Positions 10,301 to 17,325 of a stretch of DNA of 64,000 bases are shown one piece after another. The translations under genes were made by a program, and so were the position numbers. The notes beneath the pieces were generated by a model. The model was not told the origin of the DNA. It was given only the letters and a program-made list of their open reading frames with translations, and searched no databases. This DNA comes from Pseudomonas sp. CC120222-01a (GTDB taxonomy: Bacteria > Pseudomonadota > Gammaproteobacteria > Pseudomonadales > Pseudomonadaceae), in contig NZ_QEQQ01000016.1 of NCBI RefSeq assembly GCF_003097235.1, forward strand, positions 101,579 through 165,578, read 5' to 3'. Numbering within the stretch: the stretch's first letter is position 1; every line of letters begins with the position of its first letter.

Positions 10301-10407
10301 AGCCGCGGGAAGGCGATGGCGCCGAGCAGCACCAGGGCGAAGGTCAGCAGCAGGGTGGCGATCGGGTGGTCGATGCACCAGGCCGAAACACCGTTGCGGG
10401 TATTCAT
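7315..10407 (-). CDS. RND efflux pump permease, MdtC/MuxC-like
   Basis: The 1030-residue inner-membrane pump has the duplicated RND layout of 12 membrane helices and two large periplasmic loops. The N-terminal helix is followed by FPRLPVAPLPEADFPTIQV. The proton-relay region in the fourth helix carries VGFVVDDAIVVVENIHRH, with the two conserved Asp residues. Sequence character points to the hydrophobe/amphiphile (HAE1) class and MdtB/C rather than CusA metal exporters. It overlaps the adaptor gene by four bases (ATGA). No outer-membrane channel gene is in the operon, so the pump probably borrows a shared TolC/OprM-type channel. Confidence 0.92.
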   Translation of the reverse strand: MNTRNGVSAWCIDHPIATLLLTFALVLLGAIAFPRLPVAPLPEADFPTIQVTTQLPGASPETMASSVATPLEVQFSAIPGMTQMTSSSALGSTTLILQFTLDKNIDTAAQEVQAAINTATARLPQDLPNPPTWRKVNPADSPVLVLTVSSAQMPGNDLSDYAETLLARQLSQIEGVGLINITGQLRPAIRVQAQPEKLAAIGLTLADVRQAIQQTSLNLAKGALYGEHSVSTIAANDQLFHPEDYAQLIVSYRNGAPVHLKDVAKVINGAENAYVKAWSGDQPGLNLVVFRQPGANIVDTVDRVLEALPKLQEMLPASIEVSVLQDRTQTIRASLHEVELTLMIAVALVIGVMALFLRQWSATMVVSSVLGVSLIASCALMYVLGFSLNNLTLVAIVISVGFVVDDAIVVVENIHRHLEAGDDSRTAALKGAGEIGFTVVSISFSLIAAFIPLLFMGGVVGRLFKEFALTATSTILISVMVSLTLAPTLCALFMRRPPGEQHGGFGERLVKWYEKGLNRALAHQRLTLGVFGVTLALAVVGYVGIPKGFFPLQDTGFILGTTEAAADVSYPSMVEKHLALAKIIGDDPAVQAYSHSVGVTGSNQTIANGRFWIALKPRGERDVSASELIDRLRPKLAQVPGIVLYMRAGQDINLSSGPSRTQYQYVLKSNDGVALNLWTQRLTDRLRENPVFRDLSNDLQLGASVTRIDIDRQAAARFGLTTTDVDQALYDAFGQRQISEFQTETNQYKVILELDAKQRGKAESLNFFYLRSPLTNEMVPLSALAHVAPPSTGPLSISHDGLFPAANLSFNLAPGVALGDAVKILERTQRELGMPDSISGNFQGAAQAFQSSLSSQPWLILAALVAVYIILGVLYESFVHPLTIISTLPSAGLGALILLWAMGQDFSIMGLIGVVLLIGIVKKNGILLIDFALEAQRHHGMTPEQAIHQACLTRFRPIIMTTLAALLGAVPLMFGFGAGAELRQPLGIAVVGGLLVSQALTLFTTPVIYLALERLFHRRQAARAAAPSAS

Positions 10408-11567
10408 GGCTGGCTCCTGCGGTCAGCCATTTCCGCCGGCGGCGGTGCGTCCGGAGTGACCTCGACCCGCGAGCCGGGCTTGAGCCGTGACTGGCCGTCG
10501 AGCACCAGGCGCTCGCCCGGCTTGACCCCGGCGATGATGTTCAGGCCGCTGTCCTGGTACAGCACCTTGACCGGCACGGCGGTGACCTTGTCACCGTCCA
10601 GGCGGTAGACGAAGTGCCCGTCGACGCCCCGCTGCACCACCGGTGGCGGCACCACCAGGGCGTTTTCCTCGACCGCCGTGCGCAGGCGGATGGTGACCAG
10701 TTGCCCCGGCCACAGGTGGCCGTCCTTGTTGTCGAATTCGGCCTTGACCCGCACCGTGCCAGTGTTGGCCGAGATCTGGTTGTCGATCAGCGCCAGGTGG
10801 CCTTCGCCGAGCAGGTTGCGTTCGCCATCGGCGTCCATGTACGCCTCCACCAGCGCCGGGGTTGGCGCCTTGAGCAGGGCTTGCAGGGTCGGCAGCATCT
10901 GTTGCGGCAGGGCGAACTCGACGGCGATCGGGTCGATCTGGGTGACGCTGAACAGGCCTTGGGTATCCGTGGTGCGCACCAGGTTGCCGGGGTCGACATT
11001 GCGGATGCCGACACGCCCGGTCACCGGCGAGCGGATCTGCGTGTACGACAGCTGCACCTCGGCATTGGCGATGGCCGCCTGGTTGCCCTTGACCGTGGCT
11101 TGCAGTTGGTTGACCAGCGCCTGCTGCTGGTCGAGGGTCTGCTTGGACACGCCATCGTCGGTGCTGAGCAGGCGGTAGCGCTTGAGGTCGACACCGGCCA
11201 CCTGGATCTGTGCCTGGCTCTGGCCGAGCTGGGCACGGGCCTGGTCGAGCGTGGCGCGGATTGCGCGGTCATCCAGGGTGGCGAGCAGGTCGCCTTCCTT
11301 CACCCACTGGCCTTCCTTGACCAGCACCTGGGTCAGCACGCCTTCGACTTGTGGTCGTACTTCAACGCTGTGCAGGGACAGCACCGAGCCGATGGCGCTG
11401 GCGTAGCGCGGCACGTCTTGCTGGGCGACGGCGACCACGCGCACCGGGATCGCCGTTTGGGCGCGCGGTGTGGTGGCCGGCTGGCGCTGGGCATACCAGA
11501 CGCCTGCGGTCGCCAGGGCGAGTAGTGCCAATGCGGCGAGAAGTACAGAGCGGGAAGGACGTCGCAT
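10404..11567 (-). CDS. RND periplasmic adaptor (membrane fusion) protein
   Basis: The 387-residue adaptor has an N-terminal membrane anchor (SVLLAALALLALATAGVWYA), a split biotinyl-lipoyl domain (SLHSVEVRPQVEGVLTQVLV and YTQIRSPVTGRVGIRNVDPG), an alpha-hairpin rich in Ala and Gln, and beta-barrel and membrane-proximal domains. It bridges the RND pump and an outer-membrane channel. The start at 11567 gives the expected anchor; the open frame continues upstream through the inverted repeat without protein-like sequence. It is the first gene of the adaptor–pump–regulator–kinase operon. Confidence 0.9.
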   Translation of the reverse strand: MRRPSRSVLLAALALLALATAGVWYAQRQPATTPRAQTAIPVRVVAVAQQDVPRYASAIGSVLSLHSVEVRPQVEGVLTQVLVKEGQWVKEGDLLATLDDRAIRATLDQARAQLGQSQAQIQVAGVDLKRYRLLSTDDGVSKQTLDQQQALVNQLQATVKGNQAAIANAEVQLSYTQIRSPVTGRVGIRNVDPGNLVRTTDTQGLFSVTQIDPIAVEFALPQQMLPTLQALLKAPTPALVEAYMDADGERNLLGEGHLALIDNQISANTGTVRVKAEFDNKDGHLWPGQLVTIRLRTAVEENALVVPPPVVQRGVDGHFVYRLDGDKVTAVPVKVLYQDSGLNIIAGVKPGERLVLDGQSRLKPGSRVEVTPDAPPPAEMADRRSQP

Positions 11568-11763
11568 CGGCGCGGGCACCTTGGCCAAGGGGTAGGGACG
11601 GAGTTGTGTATTGGAGTTTATAGCGCGGTGACCCGGTCGGCAGCGTGACAGCTGGCTGACAGCGGTGACAGGTTGGGGTTCGGGTTGGGTTGGGAGTGAG
11701 GGTTCTGGCGCCTGGCTGGAGGTTGTTGTGGGCTTTGGGGGGCATGCCTTGAGTGTTGTGGTG

Positions 11764-12060
11764 ATGCGGAAATCGAGCGCCGCCCGCGCGGCGCATCGCG
11801 GGCAAGCCCGCTCCCACATTTGTTTCGGGCCAGTCTCTCCTGTGAAGCCAACAGGGACCGCCTTGGTGCATGACTGGAGACAGGTGGAGCAGCATCTGTG
11901 CCCGCCGAGATGCATCGCCGGACCCTGTAGGCTTCCACCGAGATGTATCGCCATACAAACAAGGCGGTCCCTGTTGGCGGCACAGGAGTAACTGGCCCGA
12001 AACAAATGTGGGAGCGGGCTTGCCCGCGATGCGCCGCGCGGGCGGCGCTCGATCTCATAG
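11764..12060. repeat. Large inverted repeat (about 96-bp arms)
   Basis: Two arms of about 96 bases (roughly 11767-11863 and 11960-12057) are near-perfect reverse complements. Each contains the REP-like block CGCGGGCAAGCCCGCTCCCA, then TTTGTTTCGGGCCAG, then CAACAGGGACCGCCTTG. Only a few positions differ. The loop of about 95 bases has a smaller direct repeat (GAGATGCATCGCC / GAGATGTATCGCC). This is a composite of two head-to-head REP-type units. It lies in the 870-bp gap upstream of the RND operon. No transposase is present. Confidence 0.8.
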
Positions 12061-12255
12061 GCGCTGAAGATGTTGTGGCAGGCACATGGTCGCCCTAACG
12101 CGAACCTGCCACCAGCTGTAGGAAGAGTCTGAATCTGAAACCAAATGCTTCAAGAGCGCAGGGGGGACGAATTATCCTACGCGCTCTGTCGGATGGCGTC
12201 TGATAGGCGGGGAACTGTTTCAGCGATAACTTCACGGTTCGCCAAAAACGGCGAG

Positions 12256-12392
12256 CGGCCGTGAGAAGCCGCAGCTGCTTCTAGGATGCCATTTTTCATG
12301 GCAGCCGTGCGCGTGCGGACTTCGGTCCGGGCCGCGGTTCCTGGACGCGGTCTTCTCACCTCGCGTACGGCTGCCACCCAATCCGTGAGAAG
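12256..12392. other. Hairpin-rich element upstream of two small DUF genes
   Basis: The stretch between the large inverted repeat and the gene at 12437 contains the inverted pair GGCAGCCGTGCGCG (12300-12313) and CGCGTACGGCTGCC (12363-12376), and the 8-mer GTGAGAAG at about 12261 and 12383 with its complement CTTCTCAC at about 12352. A strong structured RNA leader or a mobile hairpin is possible. The rest of 12061-12436 shows no gene I can support. Confidence 0.4.
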
Positions 12393-12436
12393 AGCACGGT
12401 GGTTGCTTTCCAAATAGCAATTTCAGGAAAGTTAAC

Positions 12437-12694
12437 ATGAAGAAAATAGTTCCAGATCCACCTCTTTCGTTCCCACTCCCTTACCTCACAATAATCGCCG
12501 ACCTAACCGTCGAAGACGCCAAGCCCCACGCTGCCGCTCTCATGGACAGCCTCTCCCGCACCATCCAGGTCTTGCTCGAAACCGAATGCCAAGACCACCG
12601 CCAGGTCCTGCTGGAAAACATGAGTATCCTCACCGAGCTGCTCCGAACCCTGTTCTCCCACATGGCAATGCGGGAGATAGCCCATGACCAATGA
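12437..12694 (+). CDS. Small Pseudomonas protein, DUF6124-like
   Basis: The 85-residue protein begins MKKIVPDPPLSFPLPYLTI, an opening typical of a lineage-specific family of short Pseudomonas proteins. It continues with an all-helical body (VEDAKPHAAALMDSLSRTIQ; LLENMSILTELLRTLFSHM). AGGAAA lies about eight bases upstream of the ATG. Its stop overlaps the next gene by 11 bases, so the two are co-translated. Function is unknown; cytoplasmic, with no membrane segment. Confidence 0.65.
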   Translation: MKKIVPDPPLSFPLPYLTIIADLTVEDAKPHAAALMDSLSRTIQVLLETECQDHRQVLLENMSILTELLRTLFSHMAMREIAHDQ

Positions 12695-12935
12695 ACTGAA
12701 GTCACGCAGCACAGCCGGCAAAGAAACCTTCCTCGACTTGTACGCCATCCAGCCGGGTATCCCGCTCGATCATGCCTTCGATGAGTTGTCGGTCTTGCTC
12801 GGTTGCATCCGCCATTTGAGCGAAGAGGCGGAAATGGAGGGCAACCTGATAGCAGGCAGTGCGGCGCGGATTCTCAGTGCCATGGCCAAGGCGCTGATCA
12901 ATGATATGGAAATGGGCTTGAATCGCAGCGCCTGA
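12684..12935 (+). CDS. DUF3077-like small protein
   Basis: The 83-residue protein has the pattern FLDLYAIQPGIPLDHAFDEL followed by SVLLGCIRHLSEEA and a helical C-terminus (ARILSAMAKALINDME). This matches the DUF3077 family, which is abundant and multicopy in Pseudomonas and has no assigned function. It overlaps the upstream small gene by 11 bases and forms a two-gene unit ending at the REP-like hairpin at 12941. Confidence 0.65.
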   Translation: MTNELKSRSTAGKETFLDLYAIQPGIPLDHAFDELSVLLGCIRHLSEEAEMEGNLIAGSAARILSAMAKALINDMEMGLNRSA

Positions 12936-12940
12936 ACGTT

Positions 12941-12986
12941 ATTGGGGCCGCTTTGCGGCCCTTCGCGGGCACGCCCGCGAAGAGGC
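12941..12986. repeat. REP-like hairpins after the DUF gene pair
   Basis: Two adjacent palindromes, GGGGCCGCTTTGCGGCCC and CTTCGCGGGCACGCCCGCGAAG, lie between two convergent genes and may also serve as a terminator. Confidence 0.6.
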
Positions 12987-12999
12987 CGGACCTGCTTAC

Positions 13000-13734
13000 C
13001 TAGAACCCGATAAAGGCATAGTAGACCGGCGCTTCAGCAGTGGTCTGCAACCCCCGAACCTGCAAGTCATTCACCAGCTCAGGCTGCTCCACATGCAGCA
13101 TCCACTCAGCCCCGCTCCCTGATGACGCCTGCGCGAGAGCGGCGGCAAACGCGCTCATGTCCGGCAAATAAGCAGTAAACCCATTGCCCTTGAGCGCACT
13201 GGTGGTCATCCCCAGTGCCTCGCAGATAGCCACCTTGGCCGCGATATCATCACGGTCCGCCTGCCGCGAAGCCTGCACCAGCGCCAGCAGCGCCGGGTCC
13301 ACCGGCAGTGTGCCGTGGATCAACTCGGGCCCGTGCTCCCAGGCCTCGGGCGGGCAGTCCTTGTTCTCCGGCCGCAGCGGAATATGCGGATTGATCTCCA
13401 CCGGGTAGATGCGACAGACCAGCGGTCGGTTTTCGTAAATGGTGCACAGGTCGTTGTCGTCGAGGTTGCGACAGCGCCCGGGGTTGAATGCGGCAAAGGT
13501 CACTGAAACGCGTACTTCGCTGCCCCCGCAAGGCACCGGGTACGAGCGACGCAGCACATGCTCGCGCTGGTCCGTCGGCATCCCCGGCCCATCGGTCACG
13601 AAGCCTTCGATCAAGACCACCACCTGGCCACCGCCTGCCGCCCACTGGCGCGCTTCGTCCAAGGTCAGCGGTACATGGTGGCCGGTACAGCACTTGCCAC
13701 AGCCGGTACAGGCAAAACGCAGGCTGTCGTTCAC
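13000..13734 (-). CDS. YkgJ-type cysteine-cluster protein
   Basis: The 244-residue protein opens with FACTGCGKCCTGHHVPL and later has CRNLDDNDLCTIYENRPLVC, giving the Cys pattern of the YkgJ/CxxCxxCC family (putative Zn or Fe-S binding). The family's biochemical role is unresolved. The GTG at 13732-13734 is chosen because it overlaps the stop of the upstream gene (GTGA). An in-frame ATG at 13752 would add six residues and cannot be excluded. It is translated together with the small exported protein at 13731-14039. Confidence 0.8.
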   Translation of the reverse strand: MNDSLRFACTGCGKCCTGHHVPLTLDEARQWAAGGGQVVVLIEGFVTDGPGMPTDQREHVLRRSYPVPCGGSEVRVSVTFAAFNPGRCRNLDDNDLCTIYENRPLVCRIYPVEINPHIPLRPENKDCPPEAWEHGPELIHGTLPVDPALLALVQASRQADRDDIAAKVAICEALGMTTSALKGNGFTAYLPDMSAFAAALAQASSGSGAEWMLHVEQPELVNDLQVRGLQTTAEAPVYYAFIGF

Positions 13735-14039
13735 TTGGCGTCCGGGTTCCATTCGCTGACAAAGGCCTGCTGCTGCTTGCGGTCGTACAGGCACAGTTCG
13801 GTGCCCGTCTGTTGCTGCATGTGCTTCTGTGGATAAACCCCTTCGATCAGCAGGGCGCTGAAACCGACCTGGTCATCGAACTCCGCCGGCTTGCCGCGGG
13901 CGTGGGCATCCTTGAACTGGCTGGCTTTGAGGCAGGCCTTGAGCATCTGCTGGCGTTGCTCGTTCCAGGCTTGCGTGGTGGAGGCCTGGGCGGCGAAAGC
14001 TGAAAAGGCAAGTACAAGGAAAAGCGCCGAGCGATTCAT
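13731..14039 (-). CDS. Small exported protein
   Basis: The 102-residue product has a clear signal peptide (MNRSALFLVLAFSAFAAQAS) and a mature part of about 83 residues with two Cys (LKACLKA, ELCLYDR) that could form one disulfide. No family is recognised. The ATG at 14039 gives the cleanest signal peptide; an upstream ATG at 14051 adds four residues. Its stop overlaps the next gene. Confidence 0.65.
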   Translation of the reverse strand: MNRSALFLVLAFSAFAAQASTTQAWNEQRQQMLKACLKASQFKDAHARGKPAEFDDQVGFSALLIEGVYPQKHMQQQTGTELCLYDRKQQQAFVSEWNPDAK

Positions 14040-14253
14040 GGCTACATCCATCTACAAATGTCTGAATTATGCCGTTGCTGCCACGGCATGCAAGTGAATA
14101 TTTCCTACGCTGTTTTCAGATTTTTTACGCATTGTTTCAATGTAGAGCCATAGCAATAATCTGTGATGTTTCACGAGCTTGAAAATGCAAGCGCTGCAGC
14201 TATACATAAAATGCAGTGCGATAAGAGTGTTGGTTGCTTTGCGGGAGGCTAGT
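14040..14253. promoter_or_regulatory. AT-rich region upstream of the defence gene
   Basis: The 214 bases hold a 7-bp-stem hairpin (ATGCCGT / CACGGCAT, 14069-14089) and AT-rich tracts. In Vibrio the related avcD is preceded by a small inhibitory RNA, avcI; such an RNA would be expected here, but none can be identified by eye. Confidence 0.3.
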
Positions 14254-16011
14254 ATGCGTTTCGAAGGGAGCTACGAAGAACTGCAAGAAAAATTAATACA
14301 GCTAAATGCTGCAGGCGTATGGAAAGTATTGAATCCAAATCAGTATCAATTCAGGTCGAACAGTGGTGGGGTATTGAATTGGTATCCCAGCACTCGAAAC
14401 ATGACGTTTCAAGGTAAACCGTCCGCCGCCGATGAACTCGAAATTCTCGTTTCGAAAATCTTGGGGGCGGAAGAGGGGCCGCAGTCACTCGATTCAACTC
14501 AGGCAGCTGGGGAGGCGATAAAGAAACTTTCTGCCGAGGAGAGTGCTATAAACTCATCATTTCTTGATGATTCATATTCTGACTCTGAGCTCGTCATTGG
14601 TTTGGTCGGCGCTATTGGCACTGATCTGAGGGTTGTCTGTCAGTTGATAGAAGAAAGGTTGAAGGCGTTTTCATACGTGACTCAGCAAATAAAGATATCT
14701 TCCGATGTTATTTCAATGCTAGGTGAAAAGCCCGATTCCAAAAATGAGTTTGAGCGCATTGATAAATTCATGGCTGAGGGCAACAGGCTTAGGAAAGAGT
14801 GTCGTGATAACTCTGTTCTTGCATTGGGGGCGGCGGCAGTTATTGGTAGGCGGCGTGCCGAAATGGATCCCCGGCGAAATGCTTACATTATCAATTCTCT
14901 GAAAAGTCCTTATGAAGTGCAGCGGCTTAGGAAAATTTATGCGGGCGGATTCTTTTTGATAGGCGTTCATGCTGATTACGATCGCCGGCATGAATATTTG
15001 GCGAAAGATTTACGAATGAGTGAAACAGAGATTGCAAACCTTGTTTCCCGCGATGAAAACGAGAAGGAGGAGTTCGGTCAGCACACGCGCGATACCTACC
15101 ACCTATCTGACTTCTTCATCAGTTATGATGGTAATCATGATGCGCTGAAGCAGCAGGTGTGGAGGGTGCTTAATTTGTTGTTCGGTAAGCCTTACGTGAC
15201 ACCGACTTTTGATGAGTATGCGATGTTCATGGCTTTCTCTGCTTCATTGCGCTCGGCAGACCTATCCCGTCAAGTCGGGGCTGTCATTGCCAAGGAAAAC
15301 TGTATCGTCGCGACTGGAGCTAATGATGTTCCCCGTGCTGAAGGTGGGCTCTATTGGCCTGAAATAAATGCTAGTCATGAAATCGTTGATGCCGAAGATG
15401 GCCGGGACTACATGCGAGGGGAGGACTCCAATGCCGCCCAGAAAAAGGCGATAATCGACCAGCTCATCAAGATCGTACCGGAAAATCTCAGGGCAGAATT
15501 AGCACCCTTGATAAGAAGCAGTAGTATCAAGGACATCACGGAGTATGGAAGGGTTGTGCATGCGGAAATGGAAGCGCTTCTTTCCTCAAGCCGAACGGGA
15601 GTCAGCCCGCTAGGTAGTACGCTCTACTGCACAACCTTTCCTTGTCATAATTGCGCCAAGCATATAATTGCTGCAGGTATAAAAAGGGTTGTTTACGTCG
15701 AGCCTTACCCCAAAAGCAAGGCATTGCAATTTCACTCAGATGCCATTACTACCCATGAAGGAAGCCCCGGTGTTTTCTTCGAGCCTTTCATGGGGGTAGG
15801 CCCTCGCAGCTTCTTCGATCTTTTTTCCACGAACCTTGGAAGTGGCTATCCTGTCATACGTAAAACAGATGAGGGTCAGGTGGTTGACTGGCGTGAGGCA
15901 GATGCTAGATTGCGCACCCAAATGTTGCCATGTTCGTACATCGAGCGCGAATTCATAGCTAGTACTATGCTGTCAACATACTTGAAGGAGAAACCCGATG
16001 AACGGCTCTAA
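14254..16011 (+). CDS. Anti-phage dCTP/dCMP deaminase (AvcD/DCD-like)
   Basis: The 585-residue protein has a central P-loop-like domain (ELVIGLVGAIGTDLRVV, near residue 133) and a C-terminal cytidine-deaminase domain. The zinc ligands are visible: H436 with catalytic E438 (HAEME), and C464 and C467 in TFPCHNC. This is the domain order of the anti-phage deoxycytidine deaminases (AvcD, DCD), which destroy dCTP/dCMP during phage infection. The protein also carries an extra N-terminal module (residues about 1-75, SYEELQEKL ... GGVLNWYPSTRNMTFQGK) that I cannot name. Start 14254 has GGGAGG seven bases upstream. The gene is AT-rich relative to its neighbours, which suggests transfer. A 52-residue ORF overlaps its end. 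Confidence 0.85.
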   Translation: MRFEGSYEELQEKLIQLNAAGVWKVLNPNQYQFRSNSGGVLNWYPSTRNMTFQGKPSAADELEILVSKILGAEEGPQSLDSTQAAGEAIKKLSAEESAINSSFLDDSYSDSELVIGLVGAIGTDLRVVCQLIEERLKAFSYVTQQIKISSDVISMLGEKPDSKNEFERIDKFMAEGNRLRKECRDNSVLALGAAAVIGRRRAEMDPRRNAYIINSLKSPYEVQRLRKIYAGGFFLIGVHADYDRRHEYLAKDLRMSETEIANLVSRDENEKEEFGQHTRDTYHLSDFFISYDGNHDALKQQVWRVLNLLFGKPYVTPTFDEYAMFMAFSASLRSADLSRQVGAVIAKENCIVATGANDVPRAEGGLYWPEINASHEIVDAEDGRDYMRGEDSNAAQKKAIIDQLIKIVPENLRAELAPLIRSSSIKDITEYGRVVHAEMEALLSSSRTGVSPLGSTLYCTTFPCHNCAKHIIAAGIKRVVYVEPYPKSKALQFHSDAITTHEGSPGVFFEPFMGVGPRSFFDLFSTNLGSGYPVIRKTDEGQVVDWREADARLRTQMLPCSYIEREFIASTMLSTYLKEKPDERL

Positions 16012-16156
16012 ACAGGATTTTCTTCGCTATCTGGATGATTGCAGAAAGAAGGTCGAACAATGGCCTACCTGGAAACAGGAGGCGTTGAAAGCACCGGGAA
16101 GACAGCGTTCTCAGGCTGATGAGGGCTGCCAGGCTCGTGCTCAGTCCAAGCGTTGA
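15998..16156 (+). CDS. 52-residue partner ORF overlapping the deaminase gene
   Basis: The reading frame starts inside the last 14 bases of the deaminase gene, with AAGGAG eight bases upstream of the ATG. It encodes a basic, soluble peptide starting MNGSKQDFLRYLDDCRKKVE and containing QWPTWKQEAL, ending in ...AQSKR. The V/EQWPxWK motif recalls short accessory ORFs I have seen near defence genes, but this is memory rather than a search. Overlap, ribosome site and terminator (16164) indicate a two-gene operon. It may be an antitoxin-like or accessory subunit; no function is assigned. Confidence 0.7.
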   Translation: MNGSKQDFLRYLDDCRKKVEQWPTWKQEALKAPGRQRSQADEGCQARAQSKR

Positions 16157-16163
16157 TGGACAG

Positions 16164-16200
16164 AAGGGGCAGAGAGTTGAACAAACCCTCTGCCCTTTTT
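16164..16200 (+). terminator. Rho-independent terminator of the defence operon
   Basis: The stem GGGCAGAG / CTCTGCCC is followed by TTTTT, directly after the 52-residue ORF and seven bases before the convergent cheV stop codon. Confidence 0.85.
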
Positions 16201-16206
16201 GTTGCC

Positions 16207-17106
16207 TCAACGCTCGGCAAACACCACAGTCCGCGCCGCCGTCACCAGACAGTCGGTCAGGTCGGGCGAGGAGAACTTGGTGAGGATGGCATTGGCCCCG
16301 GCCAGCTTGGCCTTCTCGCTGCTCATGGCGCTGTCCAGCGAGGTGTGCAGCAGCACATAGAGGTGCTGGAAGTCCGGCGTCTCGCGCAAAGTGCGGGTGA
16401 AGGCATAGCCGTCCATCTCGGACATTTCGATGTCTGAAACGATGATGTTGATCTCTTGCCCGGTGCCTTGCAGCTCCAGCAGCACGTTCATCGCATCCTT
16501 GGCGCTGCGTGCGGTGTGGCAGTCGATGCCGAGGTTGCGCAGGGTGTGCACCGACTGCTGCAACGCCACTTGGCTGTCGTCGACCACCAGGATGTTGGCG
16601 GCGGCCAGCAGGCTGGCGTCCTCCTCGCTCAGCTCACCTGGCTGTGGCTCCGGTTCGGGCGGGGCGATGCCGTGGATGACCTTTTCTATGTCCAGCACCT
16701 GAACGAGCGTGTTATCGACCCGGGTCACGCCGGTGATGAATGAGCGGTTGCCCGAGCCGAACGGCGGCGGCTTGATGTCGGTGCTCAGGCAATGGACGAT
16801 GCGGCTAACTGCTTGCACGTGCAGGCCTTGGCGTGAGCGGCTGATCTCGGTGACGATCAGGCAGCCGCCGTCCGGGTCGGCCAGCGGGCGTTCGCCAATG
16901 GCCCGGGACAGGTCGATCACCGACAGCGAGTTGCCGCGCAGGGTCGCCACGCCTTTCACGTGCGGGTGCGATTCAGGCAGCTTGGTCAGTGGCGGGCAGG
17001 GGATGATCTCGCTGACCTTGAGCAGGTTGATTGCCATCAGCTTGCCGCTGCGCAGGGTGAACAGCAGCAGCGACAGCGAGTCCGCGCGGGCATTTTGCGT
17101 GGCCAT
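16207..17106 (-). CDS. cheV: Chemotaxis coupling protein CheV
   Basis: The 299-residue cytoplasmic protein has an N-terminal CheW-like domain (LLLFTLRSGKLMAINLLKVSE; GVATLRGNSLSVIDLSRAIG) and a C-terminal receiver domain (ANILVVDDSQVALQQ; phosphoacceptor in IIVSDIEMSEMDGYAF; LTKFSSPD). CheV couples chemoreceptors to CheA and is tuned by phosphorylation. GAAGGT lies about ten bases upstream of the ATG at 17106. The gene is monocistronic, with REP-like repeats upstream. Confidence 0.92.
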   Translation of the reverse strand: MATQNARADSLSLLLFTLRSGKLMAINLLKVSEIIPCPPLTKLPESHPHVKGVATLRGNSLSVIDLSRAIGERPLADPDGGCLIVTEISRSRQGLHVQAVSRIVHCLSTDIKPPPFGSGNRSFITGVTRVDNTLVQVLDIEKVIHGIAPPEPEPQPGELSEEDASLLAAANILVVDDSQVALQQSVHTLRNLGIDCHTARSAKDAMNVLLELQGTGQEINIIVSDIEMSEMDGYAFTRTLRETPDFQHLYVLLHTSLDSAMSSEKAKLAGANAILTKFSSPDLTDCLVTAARTVVFAER

Positions 17107-17189
17107 GGTGACCTTCGTGGGAGACAGGGGATAACGGGTTATCGGCCTGAGTTGCTTGGGCTTTAACCAAACTCCAGTGCAAGAGCATG

Positions 17190-17313
17190 GGCTGCTTTGC
17201 AGCCCTTTCGCGACGCAAGGCCGCTCCCACAGGTACTGCGCTGCATTCAAGACCTGTGAAGTCCCTGTGGGAGCGGCCTTGTGTCGCGAAAGGGGCGCAC
17301 AGCGCCCCCAGGG
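17190..17313. repeat. REP-like inverted pair
   Basis: Two REP cores face each other: CTTTCGCGACGCAAGGCCGC on the left and GCGGCCTTGTGTCGCGAAAG on the right, with about 60 bases between. They fill the gap between the lapF exporter operon and cheV. Confidence 0.75.
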
Positions 17314-17325
17314 ATTCCAGCTTGA

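Noticed and set aside
12177..12413. 78-residue minus-strand ORF upstream of the DUF genes
   Set aside because: It spans the hairpin element, so its sequence is explained by inverted repeats; no ribosome site or recognisable family.
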